This document shows, in pieces, positions 36,312-44,422 of a stretch of DNA of 64,000 nucleotides. The position numbers and the translations under genes were made by a program. Every line of letters begins with the position of its first letter. The first letter of the stretch is position 1. The notes under the pieces were generated by a model that did no database searches, was not told the DNA's origin, and saw only the letters and a list, made by a program, of their open reading frames with translations. The DNA comes from TC-15 sp034437275 (GTDB taxonomy: Bacteria; Chloroflexota; Anaerolineae; Aggregatilineales; Aggregatilineaceae). The stretch spans positions 1-64,000 of the forward strand of contig DAOTUD010000141.1 of NCBI GenBank assembly GCA_034437275.1. Reading direction: 5' to 3'.

Positions 36312-38039
36312 ATGAGCAACGTCACCAACATTCAACTCCCCGTCCGGCTCGACGACCGCCCAAACACCCTGCTGGACTGCGCGCGCACCCTGACCGCAAC
36401 CGCCGCCGACCGCACTGCCCTGACGCTGGTCACGCCCGACAGCGAAACGTCGATCACCTACGGCCCCTTCTTCGACCAGGCGGCACGCTACGCCCGTGCG
36501 CTGGAAAAAGCCGGCGTCCAGCCGCACGATCTCGTCGTGCTGGTGCTCCAGCATGGCGAGGACGTGCTGTACGGCTTCTGGGGCGCGATGCTGCTGGGGG
36601 CCATCCCGTCGATCTTCCCCTTCCTGACGCCCAAGCTCGACCCCGACCGCTACTACGAGAGCGTGCGCAAGCTGGTCGAACTGTCCGCGGTGAAGGCCGT
36701 GATCACCTACCCGGAGATGCAGCCCGCGCTCGAAGAGACGCTGGACGGCATCCCCACCCTGCGCGCCATCCTGAATGTCAACGACCTGGAGCCAGCGGGG
36801 CAGCTCAGCGACTACCTGGACCGTGCCCCATCTCGCCCGGACGATACCGCTTTTTTGCAGCACTCGTCGGGCAGCACCGGCCTGCAAAAGGGCGTCATGC
36901 TCGCGCACGGCGCCGTCCTCAACCAGGTCGCCGCCTACAGCACCGCGATCCAGCTTGCGCCGGACGACGTGGTCGTCAGTTGGCTGCCGCTGTATCACGA
37001 CATGGGGCTGATCGCTGGCTTCATCATGCCCATCATCCAGGGCGTGCACCTCGTGCTGATGTCGCCCTTCCACTGGGTGCGCGATCCCAAGGTTCTGCTG
37101 CACGCCATCGCCCAACACCAGGCCACGCTGTGCTGGCTGCCGAATTTCGCGTACAATTTCCTGGCCACACGCATCCGCAAATCGGCGCTGGAGGGCCTGG
37201 ATCTGTCCAGCCTGCGCGCCGCGATCAACTGCTCCGAGCCGGTGCGCCACGACAGCCACCTCACGTTTGCCGAACGCTTTACACCGTTCGGGTTGCAGCA
37301 GGACGCGCTGCAAACGTGCTACGCGATGGCGGAGAACACCTTCGCCGTCACGCAAAGCGAACTCGGCCAACCGCCGCATGTGGATATCGTCGACCGCAAG
37401 CGGATCATGGAGCAGCGCATCGCCCAGGCATCCGACAACAGCAACGGCCCGACGGTCCCGATGGTGTCGTGCGGCAGGCCCATCCCCAACACCGCACTGC
37501 GCATCGTCGACGAGCAGCGCAACGACCTGCCCGAGCGCCACGTCGGCGAGATCGCGTTGCGCAGCAACTGCATGTTGAGCGGGTACTATCGCCGGCCCGA
37601 GGTCACCGCCGAGACCATGCAGGACGGCTGGTACTTCACGGGCGACTTCGGCTACATCGCCGGCGGCGAACTGTACATCACCGGGCGCAAAAAAGACCTG
37701 ATCATCGTCGGCGGCAAGAACATCTACCCGCAGGACATCGAGAACGTGCTGAACGACATCCCCGGCATCCGTCCGGGCCGGACCGTCGCCTTCGGTGTGC
37801 TGAACGACCAGCTTGGCACCGAAGATATCGCGGTCGTGGCCGAGGTCGACAACGACGATCCCGACGACCACAAACGCATCACCAAAGCGATCCGCGCCCG
37901 CATCGCCCAGACAACCGACACCATGGCCCACTTCGTGCATCTGGTCGGCCCCAAGTGGCTGATCAAGACGTCGAGTGGCAAGGTCGCCCGCGCCGCCAAC
38001 CGTGAAAAGTTCCTGGCCGAAGTGCTCAAGCGGCACTAG
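36312..38039 (+). CDS. Fatty acyl-AMP ligase (FAAL-like)
   Basis: 575 residues. Adenylation-domain motifs: HSSGSTGLQKGVMLAH (P-loop), SWLPLYHDMGLIAGF, CYAMAENTFAVT, GWYFTGDFGYIAGGELYITG, GGKNIYPQDIENVL and the C-terminal catalytic Lys in KTSSGKVAR. The pattern MAENTFAV ... VDRKRIMEQ resembles fatty acyl-AMP ligases, which load an acyl group onto a carrier protein rather than CoA. FAAL-specific insertion versus CoA ligase needs a structural alignment. No carrier protein gene is visible. The very next gene, 17 bp downstream with its own SD, encodes a DltX-like membrane microprotein. Confidence 0.9.
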   Translation: MSNVTNIQLPVRLDDRPNTLLDCARTLTATAADRTALTLVTPDSETSITYGPFFDQAARYARALEKAGVQPHDLVVLVLQHGEDVLYGFWGAMLLGAIPSIFPFLTPKLDPDRYYESVRKLVELSAVKAVITYPEMQPALEETLDGIPTLRAILNVNDLEPAGQLSDYLDRAPSRPDDTAFLQHSSGSTGLQKGVMLAHGAVLNQVAAYSTAIQLAPDDVVVSWLPLYHDMGLIAGFIMPIIQGVHLVLMSPFHWVRDPKVLLHAIAQHQATLCWLPNFAYNFLATRIRKSALEGLDLSSLRAAINCSEPVRHDSHLTFAERFTPFGLQQDALQTCYAMAENTFAVTQSELGQPPHVDIVDRKRIMEQRIAQASDNSNGPTVPMVSCGRPIPNTALRIVDEQRNDLPERHVGEIALRSNCMLSGYYRRPEVTAETMQDGWYFTGDFGYIAGGELYITGRKKDLIIVGGKNIYPQDIENVLNDIPGIRPGRTVAFGVLNDQLGTEDIAVVAEVDNDDPDDHKRITKAIRARIAQTTDTMAHFVHLVGPKWLIKTSSGKVARAANREKFLAEVLKRH

Positions 38040-38056
38040 GGACGAAGGAGCGCATC

Positions 38057-38194
38057 ATGGAGCACACGAAGGCTATCCTCAAGCGCATTTTCAGCCGCGA
38101 AAACGTGTTCGCGCTGCTGCTGTGCCTTATTATTCTGTTGGTCATCATCGTCACTGCCGACGCCTCGCCACAGTGGATCTACCAGGGATTCTAA
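38057..38194 (+). CDS. DltX-like single-span membrane microprotein
   Basis: 45 residues from ATG 38057 with GAAGGAG six bases before it, 17 bp after the FAAL gene. The sequence begins MEHTKAILKRIFSRENVF, then one membrane helix (about 17-33, ALLLCLIILLVIIVT), then the C-terminus ASPQWIYQGF. The basic N-terminus and single span predict the C-terminus outside. DltX, the small protein of the teichoic acid D-alanylation operon, has the same size and layout and, as I recall, ends F-I-Y-N-x-F, its Tyr acting as acyl acceptor; here the end is W-I-Y-Q-x-F. Partner FAAL replaces DltA. No MBOAT, DltD or carrier is nearby. Confidence 0.7.
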   Translation: MEHTKAILKRIFSRENVFALLLCLIILLVIIVTADASPQWIYQGF

Positions 38195-38279
38195 GCACGG
38201 CAGGTTAAGGGGACATGATCGGCAAGTAAAATCACGAGTCGGCGCGGCACAGGTGTTATTGAGAATCGTTAGCATAATC

Positions 38280-38295
38280 GGTGACTTTCATCACC
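38280..38295 (+). promoter_or_regulatory. CRP/FNR-type palindrome upstream of hyp operon
   Basis: GGTGACTTTCATCACC: GTGA-N6-TCAC, the core of CRP/FNR-family sites. It is centred about 50 bp upstream of the expected start of transcription of hypA. Confidence 0.5.
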
Positions 38296-38327
38296 CGTCC
38301 AGGCGTGGTTTCACGCACCGGATGTGT

Positions 38328-38343
38328 TATGATTAAGCTTAAT
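38328..38343 (+). promoter_or_regulatory. -10 element and palindrome before hypA
   Basis: A TATGAT (38328-38333) is overlapped by the perfect 12-bp palindrome ATTAAGCTTAAT (38332-38343), 27 bp before the hypA ATG. It could be a repressor site. No good -35 is seen, which would fit an activator-dependent promoter. Confidence 0.4.
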
Positions 38344-38369
38344 AACCATCAAGGAAATTGAGCGCAGCT

Positions 38370-38738
38370 ATGCACGAACTTGGCATTACCCAGAGCATCC
38401 TGAGCATCGCGCTGCACCACGCCAAAGAAGCGGGCGCGGCACGCATCACCACCATCAATCTCGTCATCGGCGAACTGTCGAGCATTGTCGACGAGTCGGT
38501 CCAGTTCTACTGGGAGATGATCGCCAAGGGCACCATCGCCGAAAATGCAGTGCTAAACTTTAAGCGCGTCCCCGCCAATTTGCGCTGCGACGAATGCGGG
38601 CACCAGTTTCCGCTGGGCAGCCGGGAGGCGTTCACCTGCCCGGCCTGCGGCAGTGACCGGGTCCGCGTCGCCAGCGGGGAAGATTTCTACCTGGAAAGTA
38701 TTGACGTTGATTTTGAAGCGGAGTTGGAGAACGAATAA
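38370..38738 (+). CDS. hypA: Hydrogenase nickel incorporation protein HypA
   Basis: 122 residues. ATG 38370 is chosen because it gives MHELGITQSILSIALHHAKE: the N-terminal Met and His2 are the nickel ligands, so upstream starts are excluded. Zinc site: LRCDECGHQF and FTCPACGSDRV (two CxxC). It delivers Ni to NiFe hydrogenase precursors together with HypB, encoded 5 bp downstream. First gene of hypABFCD. Confidence 0.97.
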   Translation: MHELGITQSILSIALHHAKEAGAARITTINLVIGELSSIVDESVQFYWEMIAKGTIAENAVLNFKRVPANLRCDECGHQFPLGSREAFTCPACGSDRVRVASGEDFYLESIDVDFEAELENE

Positions 38739-38743
38739 CGACC

Positions 38744-39406
38744 ATGCCAGATAACATTCCGATTGTCGAAAACATCATGAACGCCAACGATCAGATCGCG
38801 GCCCGCAATGCCGAGACGTTCAAACAGGCCGGGCTGCTGGCCCTGAACATGATGGCGTCCCCCGGCGGTGGCAAGACCAGCGTGATCCTCAAGACCATCG
38901 AAGGCCTGAAGGACGAGGTCCAGATCGGTGTCATGGATGGCGACGTGGTCCCGCTCGACCTGGAGAAAATCGCCGACATGGGCATCCCCGTCTCGCTGAT
39001 CAACACCGGCGGCAACTGCCACCTGGACGCCAACATGGTACACGGCGCGCTGCCGTCAATGGACCTGGACGCGCTCGACCTGCTGATCATCGAAAACGTG
39101 GGCAATCTGATCTGCCCGGCGGCCTTCAAGCTGGGCGTCGATCTCAACGTCGTGATCGCCAGCGTGCCCGAGGGCGACGACAAGCCCTACAAATACCCGG
39201 CCATGTTCAAGGGCGCGGACGTGCTGCTGCTGAACAAGATGGATCTGCAGGAGTACATGGCCTTCGATGTCGAGTACTTCCAGCACGGGGTCGAGGTGCT
39301 CAATCCGGGGCTGTCGTTCTTCCCAGTTTCGTGCCGGACGGGCGAAGGCTTCGATGCCTGGCTGGACTGGCTGCGCGACAAGATTAACCAACGGAGCGAC
39401 GAGTAA
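38744..39406 (+). CDS. hypB: Hydrogenase nickel incorporation GTPase HypB
   Basis: 220 residues. G domain: Walker A SPGGGKTS, MDGDVVPLDLEKI, the dimer-interface zinc/nickel motif NTGGNCHLDANMVHG, IENVGNLICPA, and NKMD. The His-rich N-terminal nickel store of some HypBs is absent, as is the CxxCGC motif, so it probably depends on HypA for nickel. GTP hydrolysis drives nickel insertion. Between hypA (5 bp) and hypF (8 bp). Confidence 0.97.
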   Translation: MPDNIPIVENIMNANDQIAARNAETFKQAGLLALNMMASPGGGKTSVILKTIEGLKDEVQIGVMDGDVVPLDLEKIADMGIPVSLINTGGNCHLDANMVHGALPSMDLDALDLLIIENVGNLICPAAFKLGVDLNVVIASVPEGDDKPYKYPAMFKGADVLLLNKMDLQEYMAFDVEYFQHGVEVLNPGLSFFPVSCRTGEGFDAWLDWLRDKINQRSDE

Positions 39407-39414
39407 CGGCGACA

Positions 39415-41727
39415 ATGTCATCTGCCCGGCATATCCACATTACCGGTGTCGTCCAGGGGGTCGGCTTCCGGCCCTTTATCTATGGACTCGCCCAACGGCA
39501 CAACCTGACCGGCTGGGTGCGCAATACGTCCGCCGGCGTCGATATCGAAGTCAGCGGCAGCCCGAAAGCGCTGGACGCCTTCACGCACGCCATCACCGCC
39601 GAAGCGCCGCCGCTGTCGCGCATCGCCAGCCTGGACGTGCAGCCGGTCCAGGCCAACGGCGACTATGACCGCTTCGAGATCCGGCACAGCGCCGCCCAAG
39701 AGGGCGCGTACCAGCCCATCTCGCCGGACGTGGCGACGTGCGGCGACTGCCTGAATGAAGTCTTCGACCCGGACGACCGCCGCTATCGCTACCCGTTCAC
39801 CAACTGCACCAACTGCGGGCCGCGCTTCACCATCATCCAGGACATTCCCTACGACCGGCCCAAAACCACGATGGAGCCGTTCGCGATGTGCCCGGACTGC
39901 CAGGCAGAGTATGACGACCCGCTCGACCGGCGCTTCCATGCCCAGCCGAACGCCTGCCCGGTGTGCGGCCCGCACCTGGAGCTAATCCCCAGCCCAGACC
40001 AGCCGGTGCCCGCCGGGTGGGACGACCTGCCCGCCGACGCCATCGACGCCGTGCGCGACCTGCTGCAGGCCGGGTACATCGTGGCGATCAAGGGGCTGGG
40101 CGGCTTTCATCTGGCCTGCGACGCGACCAATCCCGACGCGGTGCAAACCCTGCGCACGCGCAAAGGCCGCGCGCACAAGCCCTTCGCGGTGATGATGTCC
40201 GATCTCGACACGGCGGTGAAAATCTGCGAGGTCAGCTACGCGGCAGCGCAGGCCCTCAACGGGTTTGAGCGCCCCATCGCGCTGCTGCCCCTCAAGCCGG
40301 AGACGCCCATCAGCGACAAAGTCGCGCCGGGGCTGAAGGAACTCGGCGTGATGCTGCCTTATACGCCGCTGCATCACCTGCTGCTGGAGCCGGGCGACGG
40401 CTTCCCGCCCGCGCTGGTCATGACCAGCGGCAATTACAGCGAGGAACCCATCGCCACCGACAACCAGGAGGCCATCGAACGCCTCGGCCCGCTGGTCGAT
40501 GCGCTGCTGTTACATAATCGGGAGATTCACATCCGCTGTGACGATTCGGTCGTGCGCCCGGTGGAAACGCGCATCCTGCCGCTGCGCCGGTCGCGGGGCT
40601 ACGCGCCTTACCCGATCCCCCTGCCCTTCGAGGCCCCGCCGATGCTGGCGACCGGGGCGGAACTCAAAAACACATTTTGCCTCACGCATGACCGCAGCGC
40701 CTTCATGAGCCAGCACATCGGCGATCTGGCAAACTACGACGCGCTGCGCTCGTACCAGCACAGCATCGAGCACCTGGAACGGCTGTTCCGCGTCTCGCCG
40801 GAACTGATCGCGCACGACATGCACCCGGACTATATCGCCACGCGCTACGCGCAGGGCCGCCCGGAGCCGAAGGTCGCCATCCAGCACCACCACGCCCACC
40901 TGGCGAGCGGCATGGCCGAGCACGGTCTGCCCCCGGGTGAGCCGGTGATCGGCGTGATCTTCGACGGCACCGGCCTGGGCACCGATAACGCAATCTGGGG
41001 TGGTGAGATTCTCCTCGGTGACTATGCGAACTACACCCGCTTCGCACACCTGCGCTACATTCCGCTGCCCGGTGGGGACGCCGCCACGCTGCGCCCGTAC
41101 CGCACCGCGCTCGCGCACCTGTGGCGCGCCGGCCTCGACTGGCGCGACGATCTGCCGCCCGTCCAGGCCGCCAGCCATGAGGAACGCACCATCGTGCGCC
41201 AGCAGCTCGAAAAGGACCTGAACGCCCCGCTGACCTCCAGCATGGGCCGCCTGTTCGATGCGGTAGCCGCGCTGGTGGGGATTTTGCAGGAAGTCACCTA
41301 CGAAGCCCAGGCCGCGATCTGGCTCGAAGCGCAGGTCGATCCCGACGAACGCGAGCTGTACGCCTTCGACATCCAGACTCAGACCGACACCGCGCCCCTG
41401 CAATTCGACGCCGCGCCGGTCATGCAGATGATCCTGGACGATCTGGCCGCTGGCGTGCCTACGCCCATAATCGCGGCGCGCTTCCATAACAGTGTCGCCG
41501 CCCTGATCCGCGACCTGTGCACCATCGCGCGGCAGGCGGTCGGCACCGATAAAGTCGTGCTCAGCGGCGGCGTGTTCCAGAACCAGACCCTACATCACAA
41601 GACGCTCCCCCTGCTCCAGCAGGCGGACTTCACAGTCTACACACACGAACTCGTCCCGCCCAACGACGGCGGTCTCGCACTCGGACAGGCGGCCATCGCC
41701 GCTTATCAATATCAGGTGGAGGATTAA
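39415..41727 (+). CDS. hypF: Carbamoyltransferase HypF
   Basis: 770 residues, full length. Acylphosphatase domain (1-92, HITGVVQGVGFRPFIYGLAQ), two zinc fingers (about 108-185, CGDCLNEVFDPDDRRYRYPF ... CTNCGP and CPDC ... CPVCGP), YrdC-like domain (about 200-380, VAIKGLGGFHLACDA, KGRAHKPFAVM) and Kae1-like domain (about 390-770, IQHHHAHLASGMAEHG, IFDGTGLGTDNAIWGGE, VLSGGVFQNQTLH). It activates carbamoyl phosphate and passes the group to HypE for conversion to the cyanide ligands of the hydrogenase iron. Its partner hypE is not in this cluster. Confidence 0.97.
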   Translation: MSSARHIHITGVVQGVGFRPFIYGLAQRHNLTGWVRNTSAGVDIEVSGSPKALDAFTHAITAEAPPLSRIASLDVQPVQANGDYDRFEIRHSAAQEGAYQPISPDVATCGDCLNEVFDPDDRRYRYPFTNCTNCGPRFTIIQDIPYDRPKTTMEPFAMCPDCQAEYDDPLDRRFHAQPNACPVCGPHLELIPSPDQPVPAGWDDLPADAIDAVRDLLQAGYIVAIKGLGGFHLACDATNPDAVQTLRTRKGRAHKPFAVMMSDLDTAVKICEVSYAAAQALNGFERPIALLPLKPETPISDKVAPGLKELGVMLPYTPLHHLLLEPGDGFPPALVMTSGNYSEEPIATDNQEAIERLGPLVDALLLHNREIHIRCDDSVVRPVETRILPLRRSRGYAPYPIPLPFEAPPMLATGAELKNTFCLTHDRSAFMSQHIGDLANYDALRSYQHSIEHLERLFRVSPELIAHDMHPDYIATRYAQGRPEPKVAIQHHHAHLASGMAEHGLPPGEPVIGVIFDGTGLGTDNAIWGGEILLGDYANYTRFAHLRYIPLPGGDAATLRPYRTALAHLWRAGLDWRDDLPPVQAASHEERTIVRQQLEKDLNAPLTSSMGRLFDAVAALVGILQEVTYEAQAAIWLEAQVDPDERELYAFDIQTQTDTAPLQFDAAPVMQMILDDLAAGVPTPIIAARFHNSVAALIRDLCTIARQAVGTDKVVLSGGVFQNQTLHHKTLPLLQQADFTVYTHELVPPNDGGLALGQAAIAAYQYQVED

Positions 41728-41731
41728 CGTT

Positions 41732-41989
41732 ATGTGTCTCGGAATTCCCGGCAAAATCATCGAACTCTTCGAAAAAGACGGGCTGAAGATGGGCAAAATC
41801 GACTTCGGCGGCGTGGTGCGCGAAACCTGTCTGGCCTACGTGCCCGAAGCGCAGATCGGCGATTACGTGATCGTGCACGTCGGTTTTGCGCTGAACATCA
41901 TCGACGAGGACGAAGCGCAGAAAACGCTCGAACTGCTCGACGAGATCGGCATGTTGGAAGAGGAACTGGGCGAAAGCAGCGAAACATGA
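41732..41989 (+). CDS. hypC: HypC/HybG/HupF family chaperone
   Basis: 85 residues. It starts MCLGIPGKIIEL, whose Cys2 and the following G-I-P are the HypC signature; Cys2 contacts the Fe(CN)2CO unit and HypD. Strand pattern GVVRETCLAYVPEAQIGDYV and HVGFALNIIDEDEAQKTL are typical. Acidic C-terminus. The gene follows hypF by 4 bp and overlaps hypD as ATGA, so HypC and HypD are made together. Confidence 0.96.
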   Translation: MCLGIPGKIIELFEKDGLKMGKIDFGGVVRETCLAYVPEAQIGDYVIVHVGFALNIIDEDEAQKTLELLDEIGMLEEELGESSET

Positions 41990-43092
41990 AATACATCACC
42001 GAATATCGCGACGCGGCCCGCGTGCGCGAAACGCTCGACGAGATCAACCGGATCACCACCCGCCCCTGGCGGCTGATGGAGGTCTGCGGCGGCCAGACGC
42101 ACTCGATCATCCGGCACGGCATCGACCAACTGCTGCCCGACGACGTCGAGATGATTCACGGCCCCGGCTGCCCGGTGTGCGTCACCCCGCAGGAGTTGAT
42201 CGACCAGGCGATTGCCATCGCCGCGCTGCCGGACACGATCATGGTGTCGTTCGGCGATATGCTGCGCGTCCCCGGCTCGCAGAAAGACCTGTTCCAGGTC
42301 AAGGCCGAGGGCGGCGATGTGCGCGTGGTCTACTCGCCGCTGGAATGCATCAAGCTGGCGCAGGAAAACCCGGACAAGGAAATCGTCTTCTTCGGCGTCG
42401 GGTTCGAAACCACTGCCCCCGCCAACGCGATGGCGATCCACCAGGCCAAGCAGCTTGGCGTCCCCAACTTCTCGATGCTGGTGTCGCATGTGCGCGTGCC
42501 GCCGGTGCTGGATGCGCTGCTCAGTTCGGAGGACGTCGAGGTGCAGGGCTTCCTGCTGGCGGGGCATGTCTGTGCGGTGATGGGCTATTGGGAATATCAC
42601 CCCCTGGTCGAGAAATACCACACGCCGATGGTCGTCACCGGCTTCGAGCCGCTGGACATCACACAGGGCATCCTGGGGACCATCCGCCAGCTAGAAGCGG
42701 GCCGCGCCGCCGTCGAGAACGCCTATGGGCGCGTCGTCTTCGAAGCGGGAAACAAGCCCGCGATGGCGATCATCGACGAAGTGTTCGAGGCGTGCGACCG
42801 CAACTGGCGCGGCATCGGCAGCATCCCCGGCAGCGGCTGGCAGCTTTGCCCGGCCTACCATCCCTACGACGCTGCGCGCCGCTTCGCCGTCAGTCACATC
42901 CAGACCCAGGAGTCGCCGCTGTGCCACGCCGGGGAGGTACTCAAAGGCGTGATGAAACCCAACAAGTGCCCGGCCTTCGGCAAAGAGTGCACCCCGCGTA
43001 CCCCGTTGGGCGCGCCGATGGTCTCGTCCGAGGGCGCGTGCGCCGCCTATTATAACTTCGGGCGCTTTGCATCGTCCCGCGAAACGGCCTAG
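41986..43092 (+). CDS. hypD: Hydrogenase formation protein HypD
   Basis: 368 residues from ATG 41986, overlapping the hypC stop. A longer reading frame upstream in the same phase is only the shadow of hypC. Conserved parts: MEVCGGQTHSIIRHGIDQLL, IHGPGCPVCVTPQELIDQAI, FGVGFETTAPANAMAI, GFLLAGHVCAVMG and the four-Cys cluster region near the end (SPLCHAGEVLKG, KCPAFGKECTPRTPLGAPMV). HypD holds a 4Fe-4S cluster and, with HypC, assembles the Fe(CN)2CO centre. Last recognisable hyp gene here; hypE is absent. Confidence 0.96.
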   Translation: MKYITEYRDAARVRETLDEINRITTRPWRLMEVCGGQTHSIIRHGIDQLLPDDVEMIHGPGCPVCVTPQELIDQAIAIAALPDTIMVSFGDMLRVPGSQKDLFQVKAEGGDVRVVYSPLECIKLAQENPDKEIVFFGVGFETTAPANAMAIHQAKQLGVPNFSMLVSHVRVPPVLDALLSSEDVEVQGFLLAGHVCAVMGYWEYHPLVEKYHTPMVVTGFEPLDITQGILGTIRQLEAGRAAVENAYGRVVFEAGNKPAMAIIDEVFEACDRNWRGIGSIPGSGWQLCPAYHPYDAARRFAVSHIQTQESPLCHAGEVLKGVMKPNKCPAFGKECTPRTPLGAPMVSSEGACAAYYNFGRFASSRETA

Positions 43093-43128
43093 CCCGTCCG
43101 CACGTATAGGGTTACAACAGGAGGCCCC

Positions 43129-43351
43129 GTGTTCCGCAAGAAAAACTGCGCCGGTGCCGCCACCGCCCGGCTGATCGAACGGCTGGAAGGGCAGATCGCC
43201 GCCTGGCAGAAGCTTGCCCAATCGGCGGGCGAACGCGACGAGGGGCCGCAGGCGTCCCTACCCGGAAGGCTACTGGACCGGCGTCAGCTACGGGCTGGAC
43301 GTCGCGGGCAAAGAATTACAGGACGTGGTCGACCAGTTCAAGGAGGACTAA
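43129..43351 (+). pseudogene. Frameshifted small gene, function unknown
   Basis: Starts with GTG 43129 behind AGGAGG and reads MFRKKNCAGAATARLIERLE in frame 1, but after about 43250 the coding-like signal moves to frame 2 (PYPEGYWTGVSYGLDVAGKE) and ends at TAA 43349-43351, three bases before the next GTG. One extra base near the run GGGGCCGCAGG would explain it. Corrected length about 73 residues. No family recognised. A recent mutation or a sequencing error are equally possible. A longer frame continuing to 44007 is not coding. Confidence 0.6.
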
Positions 43352-43741
43352 GTGAGGAATTTTACCATCCGCCTGGGGATCAACGCTGTCGCGCTGGCGC
43401 TGACCGCGGCCCTACTGCCCGGCATCCACATCGGCGACGACGGCGTGCTGACGCTGCTGCTCGTCGCGCTGATCTTCGGCGTGCTGAATGCCATCGTCAA
43501 GCCCGTGCTGCTCGTGCTGAGCTGCCCGCTGATCATCCTGACGCTGGGCTTCTTCTTCCTGGTGGTCAACGGCCTGATGCTCATGCTCACCGACGCGCTG
43601 GCCGGGAATCGCTTCACGGTGGACGGCTTCTGGTGGGCGGTCTTGGGTGGCCTGATCATCGGCGTGCTCAACGCCATTCTAGAGAGCGCCGTCGGCCTGG
43701 ACGAGGACCAAAAAGAGGCAATCGTCATCATTCGCAGCTAG
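43352..43741 (+). CDS. Phage holin family 4 (superfamily IV) membrane protein
   Basis: 129 residues, GTG 43352 with AAGGAGG. Four hydrophobic helices (about 8-27, 33-55, 58-80, 88-112) with NAIVKPVLLVLSCPLIILTL, the mark of the PF04020 family (mycobacterial 4-TMS holin-like), common in non-phage genomes. Function in cells is unknown. It abuts the frameshifted gene, and its last 14 bases overlap the convergent NTPase gene. Confidence 0.85.
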   Translation: MRNFTIRLGINAVALALTAALLPGIHIGDDGVLTLLLVALIFGVLNAIVKPVLLVLSCPLIILTLGFFFLVVNGLMLMLTDALAGNRFTVDGFWWAVLGGLIIGVLNAILESAVGLDEDQKEAIVIIRS

Positions 43742-44327
43742 CCCGCTGCGCGATCCATGCCGCAAGCTGCCCGGCCAGCGCCGCCCGGTTGGCCGCGCTG
43801 ACCGTGACCAGCGGCGAGTCGGGGGCCAGGTCCATCTGCTCGCGCGCCGCCGCCACCAGTTCGGGCCGCACCACCACCAACGCCACGCCGAACGCCCGCG
43901 CCGCCACCATGTCGATCACTGCCGCCCAGCCTTCGCCGCGCTCCAGTTCCAGCGGGCCAAGCTCATCCACAAAGAACATGTCCGCCGCCTGCCCCGCCGC
44001 CGCATAGCGCAGCCCCACGTCCAACGCCGCCGGGTTAAAGACGTAATGCCGGGTGCGCGGGCTGTCATCGGCCCCGGACGTATCGTCGTGGTAGTCGGCC
44101 AGCGGGACGACATCGCCCGTCGCCGCATCCAGCAGATCGATCCCGGTCTTGGCTCCATCCTCGACGCGCGCCACCGACAAAAAACCCCCCACGCGCAGCC
44201 CGGCCTCATGCGCCGCCGCGCGCAGCGTGAGCAGCAGCGTCGTCTTGCCCACTTTGCGCCATCCACTGACCAGCAGAATTGTGCCGCACTCTTGCGGTGA
44301 AGGCAGTTGCATCGTCTCGATCCTCAT
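43728..44327 (-). CDS. Nucleoside-triphosphatase (THEP1/NTPase_1-like)
   Basis: 199 residues. Walker A is LVSGWRKVGKTTLLLTLR and Walker B FFVDELGPLELERGEGW, the pattern of the THEP1/DUF2478 group of small P-loop NTPases. The middle part GFLSVARVEDGAKTGIDLLD fits the same fold. Family members hydrolyse nucleoside triphosphates; some lie next to molybdate or metal-cofactor genes. Here it is convergent with the holin-like gene behind the hyp operon. Physiological role unknown. Confidence 0.85.
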   Translation of the reverse strand: MRIETMQLPSPQECGTILLVSGWRKVGKTTLLLTLRAAAHEAGLRVGGFLSVARVEDGAKTGIDLLDAATGDVVPLADYHDDTSGADDSPRTRHYVFNPAALDVGLRYAAAGQAADMFFVDELGPLELERGEGWAAVIDMVAARAFGVALVVVRPELVAAAREQMDLAPDSPLVTVSAANRAALAGQLAAWIAQRASCE

Positions 44328-44359
44328 TCGCTACAGTTTCATCGTCACCAGCCCGCTAT

Positions 44360-44365
44360 TATAAT
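44360..44365 (+). promoter_or_regulatory. -10 box of the PLP-enzyme gene
   Basis: TATAAT, 57 bp before the ATG at 44423. The -35 at the expected distance (TTTCAT, 44337-44342) is poor. Confidence 0.35.
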
Positions 44366-44422
44366 CCTGACAGGGACCACTCGCACGCTAAGGAACTGTC
44401 AACTCAAGAAGGAGCATGACGT

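Noticed and set aside
43129..44007. 292-codon plus-strand frame running over the holin-like and NTPase genes
   Set aside because: Its later part is Arg/His-rich shadow sequence. The holin-like gene and the minus-strand NTPase have family motifs in other frames.
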